From Patescibacteria group bacterium UBA6257 (lineage in GTDB: Bacteria > Patescibacteriota > Minisyncoccia > UBA6257), in contig DJVL01000009.1 in NCBI GenBank assembly GCA_002440845.1, positions 12,415 to 34,633 on the forward strand: a DNA stretch of 22,219 nucleotides, given 5' to 3'. The notes under the pieces were generated by a model that worked only from the letters and a program-made list of their open reading frames with translations, did not search any database and was not told where the DNA came from. Shown here in pieces: positions 13,592 to 21,294 of the stretch (its first letter is position 1; every line of letters starts with the position of its first letter). Position numbers and translations under genes: made by a program.

Positions 13592-14869
13592 ATGGCATTT
13601 AGATTTCTTAAAAAAGAAGACCCTTTGCTTTATCAAATGGTAAAATCAGAAATTGAAAGACAGAAAAATACAATAGACTTGATTCCTTCGGAAAATTTTG
13701 TTTCGCCAGCTATTTTAGAAGTCTTAGGTTCTCCTCTTACCAATAAGTATTCTGAGGGTTATCCGGGCAAAAGATATTATCCGGGCAATGAATTTTATGA
13801 TAAAATAGAAAAATTAGCTCAGCAGAGAGCTTTAAAAGTTTTTTCTTTGAAAAAAAACTGGCAAGTTAATGTTCAACCATATTCCGGCTCTCCGGCTAAT
13901 TTAGCTGTTTATAATGCGCTTTTAAAGCCGGGTGAAATTTTAATGGGAATGAGTCTTTCAAGCGGCGGGCACCTGACTCATGGACACTCGGTTAATTTTT
14001 CCGGAAAAATCTATAAAGCCATTCCTTACCATCTTAATCCTAAAACAGAATTAATAGATTTTAACGAAGTAGAAAAATTAGCAAAAAAACACCGGCCAAA
14101 AATCATTGTTTGCGGCTTAACTGCTTATTCCAAAAAAATTGATTTCAAAAAATTTTCCGTCATTGCGAAAAAAACAGGAGCTTATCTTTTAGCTGATATC
14201 AGCCACATTTCAGGTTTAATAGCCGCCAACTTACATCCTTCTCCTTTTCCTTATTGCGATATTGTCACCACCACCATTCATAAAACCCTGAAAGGACCCC
14301 GCTCAGCTGCCATTTTCACTAACCAATCATCTTCTCTTGCTAAGAAAAATAACATAAATTTATCCGAACTAATAGACAAATCGGTTTTTCCCGGTTTGCA
14401 GGGAGGACCTCACAACAATGTTATTGCCGCCGTAGCTTGCTCTTTTAAAGAAGCTCTCCAGCCAAAATTCAAAAAATACCAAAAACAAGTTTTGGAAAAC
14501 GCTTCTTTTTTGGCTAAAGACCTCATTGGTTATGGTTTCCGAATAGTATCAGGCGGAACAGAAAATCATCTAATGGTTATTGATTTAAGAAATACTTTTG
14601 TTTCAGGAAGAGAAGCGGAAAAACTATTGGAAAAAGCCGGTCTTTTGGCAAACCGGAATACTGTTCCGGGCGACCCCAGTCCTTTTAATCCCTCGGGTAT
14701 TAGAATAGGCACACCGGCATGCACAACCAGAGGAATGGGAAAAAAAGAAATGAACCTTATTGCCTTATGGATTAACAAAATCATAAAAGAAAAAGTTAAT
14801 CCGGAAGAAATAAAAAAAGAAGTAAGGCTTTTGTGCCAAAAATTCCCAATTTATCCTTCTTTGTTCTAA
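13592..14869 (+). CDS. glyA: serine hydroxymethyltransferase
   Basis: A 425-aa PLP enzyme converting serine and tetrahydrofolate to glycine and 5,10-methylene-THF, the main one-carbon source. Motifs: IDLIPSENFVSPAILE, NKYSEGYPGKRYYPGNE, VNVQPYSGSPANLAVYNALL, GGHLTHGH, and the PLP lysine K231 in TTTIHKTLKGPRSA; the C-terminal region has GGTENHLMVIDLR and IRIGTPACTTRGM. Full length. First gene of a seven-gene plus-strand run; no Shine-Dalgarno. Confidence 0.98.
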   Translation: MAFRFLKKEDPLLYQMVKSEIERQKNTIDLIPSENFVSPAILEVLGSPLTNKYSEGYPGKRYYPGNEFYDKIEKLAQQRALKVFSLKKNWQVNVQPYSGSPANLAVYNALLKPGEILMGMSLSSGGHLTHGHSVNFSGKIYKAIPYHLNPKTELIDFNEVEKLAKKHRPKIIVCGLTAYSKKIDFKKFSVIAKKTGAYLLADISHISGLIAANLHPSPFPYCDIVTTTIHKTLKGPRSAAIFTNQSSSLAKKNNINLSELIDKSVFPGLQGGPHNNVIAAVACSFKEALQPKFKKYQKQVLENASFLAKDLIGYGFRIVSGGTENHLMVIDLRNTFVSGREAEKLLEKAGLLANRNTVPGDPSPFNPSGIRIGTPACTTRGMGKKEMNLIALWINKIIKEKVNPEEIKKEVRLLCQKFPIYPSLF

Positions 14870-14912
14870 CAATTAAAAACAAAGAGCCGGAAAACTAAAA
14901 TAAAACTAAATT

Positions 14913-15440
14913 ATGAAAAAAATTATTCTTTGGATCTCCCTAATCATTATTTTAGCAATTACCGTTGGAATAGTTAATTTTGCTATCAATTTTAATACTA
15001 ATAATGTCAATTTTAATACTAATAAAAAAAGCGATAATAATGAACAGGATTACTTGGCAATCAATGTCTATTTTAGCAATTCTTTGAAAGACCCGGAAGC
15101 CATGGATTGCAGTTTGGTTTTTCCGGTTGAAAGAAAAATTAAAAAGACAGAAGCAGTTGGCCGAGCGGCTTTGGAAGAATTGCTTAAAGGACCAACCGCT
15201 GAAGAAAAAAATGAAGGCTATTTTTCCAACATCAATGAAGGAGTAAAAATCAATAGTTTGGTTATAGAAAACGGAGTAGCAAAAGCTGACTTTGATGAGA
15301 AACTCGAATATCAGGTTGGCGGCTCCTGCCGGGTTTTAGCCATTGCCAGCCAAATTAGACAAACCCTCAAACAATTTTCTTCGGTTAATAATGTCATTAT
15401 CTCCATCAATGGCAGAACCGAAGATATTCTTCAGCCTTAA
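14913..15440 (+). CDS. GerMN-domain membrane-anchored protein
   Basis: A 175-aa protein with an N-terminal signal/anchor (residues 4-25) and a short Asn-rich linker encoded by a 21-bp tandem repeat. From about residue 50 it has the GerMN fold: AINVYFSNS, ERKIKKTEAVGRAALEELLK, GPTAEEKNEGYFSNI, EGVKINSLVIENGVAKADFD and the end ASQIRQTLKQFSSVNNVIIS. GerMN domains occur outside spore formers in envelope lipoproteins, so sporulation is not implied. Lies 43 nt after glyA and 21 nt before prs. No enzymatic role is known. Confidence 0.85.
   Translation: MKKIILWISLIIILAITVGIVNFAINFNTNNVNFNTNKKSDNNEQDYLAINVYFSNSLKDPEAMDCSLVFPVERKIKKTEAVGRAALEELLKGPTAEEKNEGYFSNINEGVKINSLVIENGVAKADFDEKLEYQVGGSCRVLAIASQIRQTLKQFSSVNNVIISINGRTEDILQP
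14987..15025 (+). repeat. two-unit 21-bp in-frame tandem repeat
   Basis: The 18 bases CAATTTTAATACTAATAA occur at 14987-15004 and 15008-15025, period 21 bp, coding NFNTNNV then NFNTNKK. A short slippage-prone linker repeat inside the GerMN gene. Confidence 0.85.
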
Positions 15441-15461
15441 AACCGTAACCAACAAAAACTT

Positions 15462-16355
15462 ATGAAGAACTTTGTAGTTGGCGATAATTTAGGCAAAAAT
15501 CTTGCCAATCATCTTAATTGGAGATTCATTAAAATAGAAGAAAGAATTTTTCCCGACGGAGAAATCCAGCCCCGGCTCAGCAAAGAAGAAAAAGGGGATA
15601 AAACCATTCTTATTCTCCAGAAAAAAACAAAAGAAAATATAAACGCTTACTTATTTAAATACTTTCTTTTAGCTAGAAAATTAAAAAACCTTTTCTCAAC
15701 CGTTATCGGAATAATGCCTTATTTTCCTTACGCCCGGCAAGATGATGAATTCCGAAAAGGAGAAATTTTATCTTCTTTATATTTAGCGGAAATCTTGGAA
15801 AAAAATTTGGATATTTTTCTGACCATCAGCCTTCATGAACACAGAAAAAAAATAAAAGAATTATTTAAAATTCCTGCCTACAATCTTTCTTTTTTCAGCG
15901 AATTGGCAAAAGAATTCAAAAATTTTGAACCAAAAACCACCGTTGTTATCGGACCAGATAGCGAAGCAAAAAATTTCGTTAACGACTTTTGCAAAAACTT
16001 TCCCGCTGAAAAAATTATTCTTAATAAAAAAAGAAACGTCAACAGCGGAAAATTAAATTTCTCTTTTAATGCCGCTAAGCTCATCAACTTTAAAGGTAAA
16101 GAAGCGATTATTGTTGACGATATGACTTCAGCTGGCGACACCCTTTTAGAAGTGGCGGAAATCATAAAAAAGATGGGAGTAAAATCAATTAGTTTTGCTT
16201 TTATTCATTCAATTTTAGGCGATGATTCTGTAAAAAAACTAAAAAAAATAAATCCCAAAAAGATAGTTTTGACTAATACTTTAGAAAATTCTTTTTTCTC
16301 TGTTGATATAACCAAACCTTTGACTGAATACCTAAAAAATATTAAAATAATATAA
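15462..16355 (+). CDS. prs: ribose-phosphate pyrophosphokinase, divergent/archaeal-like
   Basis: A 297-aa enzyme making PRPP from ribose 5-phosphate and ATP. N-terminal half: ERIFPDGEIQPRL (residues 28-39), GIMPYFPYARQDDEFRKGE (83-101), TISLHEH (121-127). C-terminal half: the PRPP loop IIVDDMTSAGDTL (216-228), close to the canonical DDxxxTGGT. The KGE after ARQD and the short length are closer to archaeal than to classical bacterial (about 315 aa) forms. The catalytic loop lysine/arginine is probably in ILNKKR (186-191). It directly precedes AMP phosphorylase, linking PRPP and AMP turnover. Follows the GerMN gene by 21 nt. Confidence 0.92.
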   Translation: MKNFVVGDNLGKNLANHLNWRFIKIEERIFPDGEIQPRLSKEEKGDKTILILQKKTKENINAYLFKYFLLARKLKNLFSTVIGIMPYFPYARQDDEFRKGEILSSLYLAEILEKNLDIFLTISLHEHRKKIKELFKIPAYNLSFFSELAKEFKNFEPKTTVVIGPDSEAKNFVNDFCKNFPAEKIILNKKRNVNSGKLNFSFNAAKLINFKGKEAIIVDDMTSAGDTLLEVAEIIKKMGVKSISFAFIHSILGDDSVKKLKKINPKKIVLTNTLENSFFSVDITKPLTEYLKNIKII

Positions 16356-16358
16356 AGA

Positions 16359-16404
16359 AACAAGTTTGATTTCAATTTTTTAAAAGAAAATTGAAAAGAA
16401 ACAA
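16359..16404 (+). repeat. repeated intergenic motif, copy B (prs-deoA gap)
   Basis: Begins four bases after the prs stop. Shares AACAAGTTTGATT, TTTTTTAAA, GAAAATT and AAAAGAAA in order with copy A at 5321-5366. This copy can also form a short stem CAATTTT/AAAATTG. Confidence 0.5.
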
Positions 16405-16405
16405 T

Positions 16406-17920
16406 ATGGAGAAAAATCGGGATAAAAAATTTTTTTTAAAAGTAAAATATTTAGATATTACTACTGGTTATCCGTGGATAGTCATAATTAACGAAGAAGA
16501 CGGAAAAAAGTTTGGCATTAGGCCCGGTGATGAATTATCAATAAATTGGCAGGGAAAACAAACCGAAATCAAGGTAGATATTACCAATTCCTTTGTTGAT
16601 AAAGGCGAAATCGGCGTTTTTAAAGATATTATAGAAAAATACCAAATTAAAGAAGGGGAAAGTTTAGAGCTGGCATTGGCAAGGGAACCTGAATCGTTAA
16701 AAATTATCCACAAAAAACTTCAAGGGAAAAAACTTTCTTATGCCGAAATTTTAGAATTAATCTCTGATGCGGTTAGTTATAAACTTGACGATTTACAATT
16801 AGCTTTTTTTGTTGCTTCGGCTTTTTTTGATAACAATTTTTCCAAAAAAGAAATTTATTATTTAACAAAAGCCATGGCGGAAACTGGTGAACAATTAAAA
16901 TTTGGCAATACAGTAGCTGATAAACATTCTATCGGAGGAATTCCCGGAAATCGAGTAACGCCTATAGTTGTTCCGATTGTGGCAAGCTGCGGCATTATTA
17001 TTCCAAAGACTTCTTCCCGAGCCATTACTTCCGCTGCCGGCACTGCTGACACCATGGAAGTTTTAGCACCGGTCAATCTAACTCCCGAACAGATTAAAAA
17101 AACCGTAAAAGAAACAAATGCTTGCTTATCTTGGGGCGGAGCTTTTAAATTGGCGCCAGCTGACGACCGGTTCGTAAAAATTACTCATCAATTAAGAACA
17201 GAGCCTTATTCTAAAATGGTGGTAAGTATTATGGCAAAAAAAGTAGCTTGCGGCATTACCCATTTAATCATAGATATTCCTATCGGGCCGACAGCAAAAA
17301 TCATTAATGATAAAGACGAAAAATTAGTTAAGGATTTATTTATTTCTATCGCAAAAAAGTTTGGAATAAAAATAAAAATTATCATTAGCAAAACCAAAGG
17401 TCCGATAGGCAGGGGGATAGGTCCTGTTTTAGAAGCTCGCGACGTAATGAGAGTTTTAGAGCAAAAAGAAAATCGGCCTCTGGATTTAGAAAAAAAATCA
17501 ATTCAGCTGGCGGGGATGCTGCTGGAACTTGTGGGAAAAGCAAAAAAGGGCAAGGGCAAAGAGTTAGCTTATGAAAATTTAAAAAACGGCCAAGCTTTGG
17601 CAAAAATGAAAGAAATCATCAAAGTTCAAGGCGGAAACCCAGAAATAAATTCTGAAGCTCTTGCCTTGGGAAAAGCTGTCTATGAATTAAAATCAAAAAA
17701 AGGTGGCTTTATAAACTCAATCCACAATAAAAATTTAACGGAAATCTGCTACTTGCTTGGAGCCCCCCAAACAAAAGAAGCAGGAATCTACCTAAATAAA
17801 ACAGTAGGAGAAAAAGTAAAAAAAGGAGAAACCCTTTGTTCTTTTTATACTGCCGGTAAACAGCGACTAGATTTAGCCCGGCATACCGCTGAAAAAATAG
17901 AAATTTTTAATATTAGTTGA
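16406..17920 (+). CDS. deoA: AMP phosphorylase (thymidine phosphorylase family)
   Basis: A 504-aa enzyme. The archaeal-type members convert AMP and phosphate to adenine and ribose 1,5-bisphosphate; length and an extra N-terminal domain (residues 1-~90) separate them from ~440-aa thymidine phosphorylases. Key parts: KHSIGGIPGNRVTPIVVPIV (173-192), SSRAITSAAGTADTMEVLAP (203-222), LSWGGAFKLAPADDRFVKI, and KGPIGRGIGPVLEARDV. The known pathway then runs through R15P isomerase to RuBP and form III RuBisCO, but neither gene is in the window. ATG 16406 is preferred over the TTG at 16391. A 9-nt gap links it to DUF763. Confidence 0.93.
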   Translation: MEKNRDKKFFLKVKYLDITTGYPWIVIINEEDGKKFGIRPGDELSINWQGKQTEIKVDITNSFVDKGEIGVFKDIIEKYQIKEGESLELALAREPESLKIIHKKLQGKKLSYAEILELISDAVSYKLDDLQLAFFVASAFFDNNFSKKEIYYLTKAMAETGEQLKFGNTVADKHSIGGIPGNRVTPIVVPIVASCGIIIPKTSSRAITSAAGTADTMEVLAPVNLTPEQIKKTVKETNACLSWGGAFKLAPADDRFVKITHQLRTEPYSKMVVSIMAKKVACGITHLIIDIPIGPTAKIINDKDEKLVKDLFISIAKKFGIKIKIIISKTKGPIGRGIGPVLEARDVMRVLEQKENRPLDLEKKSIQLAGMLLELVGKAKKGKGKELAYENLKNGQALAKMKEIIKVQGGNPEINSEALALGKAVYELKSKKGGFINSIHNKNLTEICYLLGAPQTKEAGIYLNKTVGEKVKKGETLCSFYTAGKQRLDLARHTAEKIEIFNIS

Positions 17921-17929
17921 ATTAGATTT

Positions 17930-19123
17930 ATGCAACAACGGGGAATGGCAACTTTCGGTCTTGATTACGGCAAATGTCCAGCTTGGCTTTTTCAAAGAAT
18001 GGTAAAACTTTCCCGGGAAATGATAAGAATTATAATAGAAGAAGCTGGTCCTGATGAATTTTTAAAAAAAATGGCTGATCCGGTCTGGTTTCAATCGTTA
18101 GGCACAGTTTTGGCTTTTGACTGGAATTCTTCCGGCTTAACCACGATTTTGACCGCTGCCTTAAAAGAAGCAATGAAAGGTCAAGAAAAAGAATTAGGGG
18201 TTTTTATCTGCGGCGGCAAGGGAAAAACTTCAAGAAAAACTCCCGAAGAAATACTAAACTGGGGCAATCGTTTGTCTTTTCCCGAACAAACCACCAATAG
18301 TTTAATTTCTAATTCTAAAATAACCGCTAAGGTTGACAACAGTTTAATCCAAGATGGCTATCAAATTTATCATCACTCTTTTCTGTTTTCCAAAAACGGA
18401 AGTTGGGCAGTAATCCAACAGGGAATGAATTTAAAAAATCAAACCGCCCGACGTTATCATTGGTATTCTGATTCCCTGAATTTCCACTCGCCGTCCGGCT
18501 CAAAAGAAATTGACTGCGAGCCCCATAGCGGCATTATCTCAGAAAAAATAAATTCTTCGCTCAATACTCTCAATTTAACCTCCCGGGAAAGCCAAAATAA
18601 CAAAAAAGTAAGTTTGGAACTGGTTAACGCCGGCTTCAAAAACCTGATGAAAGATATAACTATTTTGACTTCCCATTCTTCTCAATTAAGCCGAATGGTC
18701 AAATTCAAAATAGACAGCGGACAATTAACCTTATTAGCATTAGAAAATAAAGAGTTTAGTTTTCACCCCGTAGTTTTAGAAAATTTTTTCCGCCATCCAT
18801 ATTTAAAAAAAATTATGTACCGCTTAACGGAAGAAAAACCTAAAAATTATAAAAACCTAATCGCTACAAGCGGCGTCGGCCCCAAAACAATCAGAGCTTT
18901 AGCTTTAATAGCAGAAGTTATTTACGGAGCAAAACCTTCATATCAAGATCCTGCCCGCTACAGCTTTGCCCATGGCGGAAAAGACGCCACACCTTATCCC
19001 GTTGACAGAAAAACCTACGACAAAAGTATAGCTCTTCTTCAATTGGCAGCTAAAAAAAGCCGTCTTTCTCTAAAAGAAAAAGAAAGAATGATTTACAAAA
19101 TCTCTAATCTTTACCAAGCTTAA
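17930..19123 (+). CDS. DUF763 family protein
   Basis: A 397-aa protein of a family found mainly in archaea and a few bacteria. Conserved N-terminal parts: GMATFGLDYGKCPAWLFQRM, EEAGPDEFLKKMADPVWFQS, LAFDWNSSGLTTILTAALKE, ICGGKGKTSRKTPEEI. The C-terminal part has a helix-hairpin-helix-like segment, LIATSGVGPKTIRALALIAE, then DPARYSFAHGGKDATPYPVD. The motif suggests nucleic acid binding, but the biochemical role is not established. Lies between AMP phosphorylase (9 nt) and the M50 protease (2 nt), so all three are almost certainly co-transcribed. Confidence 0.88.
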   Translation: MQQRGMATFGLDYGKCPAWLFQRMVKLSREMIRIIIEEAGPDEFLKKMADPVWFQSLGTVLAFDWNSSGLTTILTAALKEAMKGQEKELGVFICGGKGKTSRKTPEEILNWGNRLSFPEQTTNSLISNSKITAKVDNSLIQDGYQIYHHSFLFSKNGSWAVIQQGMNLKNQTARRYHWYSDSLNFHSPSGSKEIDCEPHSGIISEKINSSLNTLNLTSRESQNNKKVSLELVNAGFKNLMKDITILTSHSSQLSRMVKFKIDSGQLTLLALENKEFSFHPVVLENFFRHPYLKKIMYRLTEEKPKNYKNLIATSGVGPKTIRALALIAEVIYGAKPSYQDPARYSFAHGGKDATPYPVDRKTYDKSIALLQLAAKKSRLSLKEKERMIYKISNLYQA

Positions 19124-19125
19124 TT

Positions 19126-19731
19126 ATGACAACAGTTTTCCAATTAATAATTCTTTTATTTTCAGCCATTATCCATGAAGTAGCTCACGGTTTCGCCGCT
19201 TTTAAATTAGGCGATGATACCGCTGAAAAAATGGGGCGGCTTACTTTAAACCCATTGCCTCATTTGGATTTTTTAGGTTCTTTTGCTTTCCCTCTGATAT
19301 CATTTCTTTCTACCGGCGGAAGTCTGGTTTTTGGCTGGGCAAAACCTGTGCCTTATAATCCTTTTAAATTAAAGAATTTGCGACGGGATACTGCTCTTTT
19401 GGCTTTTGCCGGGCCTTTAGCCAACCTTTCTATGGCTTTGATCTTCAGTCTCTTTATCCGCTTTACGATAAATAATCCCCAGTTTTCAGGAATTTTGCTT
19501 TTTCTGGCAATTATAGTAAAGATTAATTTAATCCTTGCAGTTTTTAACTTAATTCCTATCCCTCCCTTTGACGGTTCAAAAATCTTTTTCTATCTTTTCC
19601 CGTCTCCGAAGTTAGAAAGTTTCCTTTATCAATACAGTTTTTTGTTCATTTTTCTCATCTTATTCTTTGGCGGCGGGATAATTTCTTTAATAGTAGATTT
19701 CCTTTTTTCTGTTTTTACAAGAATCATTTAA
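19126..19731 (+). CDS. site-2 protease family (M50) membrane metalloprotease
   Basis: A 201-aa protein with four to five transmembrane helices. Zinc site HEVAH (H17, E18, H21) in the first helix; the third ligand is D149 in NLIPIPPFDG, and FAGPLANLSMAL is the usual middle motif. It belongs to the short family without PDZ or CBS domains that cleaves substrates within the membrane; the substrate is not known. The start lies 2 nt after the DUF763 stop, which suggests translational coupling. Confidence 0.93.
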   Translation: MTTVFQLIILLFSAIIHEVAHGFAAFKLGDDTAEKMGRLTLNPLPHLDFLGSFAFPLISFLSTGGSLVFGWAKPVPYNPFKLKNLRRDTALLAFAGPLANLSMALIFSLFIRFTINNPQFSGILLFLAIIVKINLILAVFNLIPIPPFDGSKIFFYLFPSPKLESFLYQYSFLFIFLILFFGGGIISLIVDFLFSVFTRII

Positions 19732-19756
19732 CTCAGTTTTTTATGGTTTAATTTTT

Positions 19757-20554
19757 ATGTCTTCATCAATTGAAGATTTTTATAGCAAAAAAATTCCCAA
19801 CCTTAATAAAGTTAGGGCAAAAAAGAAGGAAGCCAAAAAAGTTCCAATTAATTCTTGGAGCTCTTTTTATAAAGAAAGGCTTAAGGATATAAAGAAATCC
19901 GGCTTGGCAGGAGAAAATTACTATTACCGAAAAAATAATCCGCCTTATTTCCAGAAAATCCCCGGCAGTATTCCTTATTTGCTTTTAAGGGAATCGCTGG
20001 TAGAAAAATTAAAAAATATAAATAAAAAATTAGAGAAAATTGGTTTGGAAGTCTATTTATTTGACGGCTACAGACCTATAGCTGTTCAGCAATATATCCG
20101 CGATGTCTGGCTGATGGCTTATTTTAAAAAACAAAAACCTTTTTGGCAAAAAGAAAAAATAAAAAAAGAAATTAATAAGTATTGGGCGAAGGTTAATTTA
20201 AATGCTTTGGCTAAAACTCCGCCGCCGCATAGCACGGGCGGCGCCTTAGATTTAACTCTTAGAAAAATCAAAACAGGGGATTTGATAACAATGGGCTCCC
20301 AATTTGACATCCTCAAAGAAAATGCTTTTACCGATTATTTTGAAAATCTTAGGGCAAAGAAAAAATTATCTTTTTACGAAATTGAAGTGATGGAAAACAG
20401 AAGATTGCTTTATTGGTTAATGGCAAGCGAAGGCTTTACCAATAACCCTAATGAATGGTGGCATTATTCGTGGGGAGAGCAGGTATGGGCAAAATTAAAA
20501 AATAAAAGAAATGCCTTCTATTCTTATCTTGACATTAATAATCTTAAAGCTTAG
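19757..20554 (+). CDS. D-alanyl-D-alanine dipeptidase (VanX-like, M15D)
   Basis: A 265-aa zinc peptidase that splits D-Ala-D-Ala. Active-site set: R106 in FDGYRP, zinc ligands H158 and D165 in PHSTGGALDL, the base E233 and third ligand H236 in NEWWHYSWG. It is longer than VanX (about 200 aa), mostly from a charged N-terminus of about 60 residues with no signal peptide, so it is probably cytoplasmic. No vanH or vanA lies nearby, so D-Ala recovery or wall turnover is likelier than vancomycin resistance. Last gene of the glyA run. Confidence 0.9.
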   Translation: MSSSIEDFYSKKIPNLNKVRAKKKEAKKVPINSWSSFYKERLKDIKKSGLAGENYYYRKNNPPYFQKIPGSIPYLLLRESLVEKLKNINKKLEKIGLEVYLFDGYRPIAVQQYIRDVWLMAYFKKQKPFWQKEKIKKEINKYWAKVNLNALAKTPPPHSTGGALDLTLRKIKTGDLITMGSQFDILKENAFTDYFENLRAKKKLSFYEIEVMENRRLLYWLMASEGFTNNPNEWWHYSWGEQVWAKLKNKRNAFYSYLDINNLKA

Positions 20555-20560
20555 AAAAAA

Positions 20561-20589
20561 TTTACAAAAAAAGAGTTTTTTGCTAAACT
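20561..20589 (+). promoter_or_regulatory. promoter of the DUF4870 gene
   Basis: TTTACA (20561-20566), 17 bp, TAAACT (20584-20589) with TGC just before the -10. It begins 6 nt after the preceding stop codon. Confidence 0.6.
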
Positions 20590-20642
20590 AAAATTAGTTA
20601 AAAGGTTATAAGGTCGAGAAATTTTTAAAAATAACAAAAAAT

Positions 20643-21011
20643 ATGGAAGAAAATATTCAAGAAGGAAATAACGAACAAAAGGCGGAAAATCAAACGGCGC
20701 AAAAAGAGGAAATAAAAAAAGTAAATCCTTTAGCCGTTTTAAGCTATATCGGCATTTTGTTCTTAATTCCTTTACTGACGGCAAAAGAAGATGAATTTGC
20801 AAAATTCCATGTCAAACAAGGAATTACTCTTTGTATCGCCGAAGTGATTACTTGGGCAATAACGATGATTCCTGTTATCGGCTGGATAATTGGCTGGATT
20901 ATGAATATCGTTTGGGTAGTCTTATCAGTAATGGGTATAATCAACGTTTTAAAAGGAGAAAAGAAAGAATTGCCAATTATAGGAAAATACGCCAGCAATT
21001 GGAAGATTTAA
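20643..21011 (+). CDS. DUF4870-type small membrane protein
   Basis: A 122-aa protein. An acidic, Q/N-rich N-terminus of about 25 residues is followed by three hydrophobic segments: VLSYIGILFLIPLL, ITLCIAEVITWAITMIPVIG and IIGWIMNIVWVVLSVMGIIN. The pattern F-A-K-F-H-V-K-Q-G between helices is the hallmark of DUF4870/Tic20-like proteins. Function unknown. Own promoter at 20561, terminator 4 nt after the stop. Confidence 0.82.
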   Translation: MEENIQEGNNEQKAENQTAQKEEIKKVNPLAVLSYIGILFLIPLLTAKEDEFAKFHVKQGITLCIAEVITWAITMIPVIGWIIGWIMNIVWVVLSVMGIINVLKGEKKELPIIGKYASNWKI

Positions 21012-21014
21012 CAG

Positions 21015-21042
21015 AAAAAAGTCCGGCCCTGCCGGACTTTTT
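21015..21042 (+). terminator. intrinsic terminator abutting the tRNA
   Basis: A6, GTCCGGC (21021-21027), CCT loop, GCCGGAC (21031-21037), T5 (21038-21042). The last T is next to the first base of the tRNA. Confidence 0.9.
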
Positions 21043-21130
21043 GGAGAGGTGCGCCGAATGGCAAGGCACACGCCTGGAAAGCGTGAACTCCGCAAGGGGT
21101 TTGCGGGTTCGAGTCCCGCCCTCTCCGCCA
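21043..21130 (+). tRNA. tRNA-Ser(GGA), CCA encoded
   Basis: The acceptor stem GGAGAGG (21043-21049) pairs with CCTCTCC (21120-21126); then G73 and the genomic CCA. Anticodon stem CACGC/GCGTG with loop CTGGAAA gives anticodon GGA (21076-21078), reading UCC/UCU. There is a class II long variable arm, and a T-arm GCGGG-TTCGAGT-CCCGC. No intron. The T-tract of the terminator ends at base 21042, so no promoter fits between; see findings. Confidence 0.96.
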
Positions 21131-21202
21131 ATTTATATACGATGAGCTAAAAGAAATTTGCCGCCAAAGAAAAGCTATAAATTAAAAAATTAATGTTATT
21201 TA

Positions 21203-21231
21203 TTGAAAACATTACGGAAATCTGATATCAT
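21203..21231 (+). promoter_or_regulatory. promoter of the cupin gene
   Basis: TTGAAA (21203-21208), 17 bp, TATCAT (21226-21231), with TGA before the -10. Leader about 57 nt, A/T-rich. Confidence 0.65.
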
Positions 21232-21294
21232 TAATATAATCAATTAGTAAAAGCTAGGGTAAAATAATAAAAAAAAATTAAACTAAATAAAAAT

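Noticed and set aside
14913..15440. GerMN domain as evidence of sporulation or germination
   Set aside because: The domain is common in non-sporulating bacteria and nothing else in the window relates to spores.
20912..20941. Internal promoter TTGGGT-18-TATAAT inside the DUF4870 gene
   Set aside because: Perfect -10 but a poor -35, within coding sequence; kept only as a possibility for tRNA transcription and not listed as a feature.
20949..21131. Minus-strand ORF and overlapping plus-strand ORF across the DUF4870 end and the tRNA
   Set aside because: Both read through the terminator and tRNA gene; they are artefacts of translating tRNA sequence.
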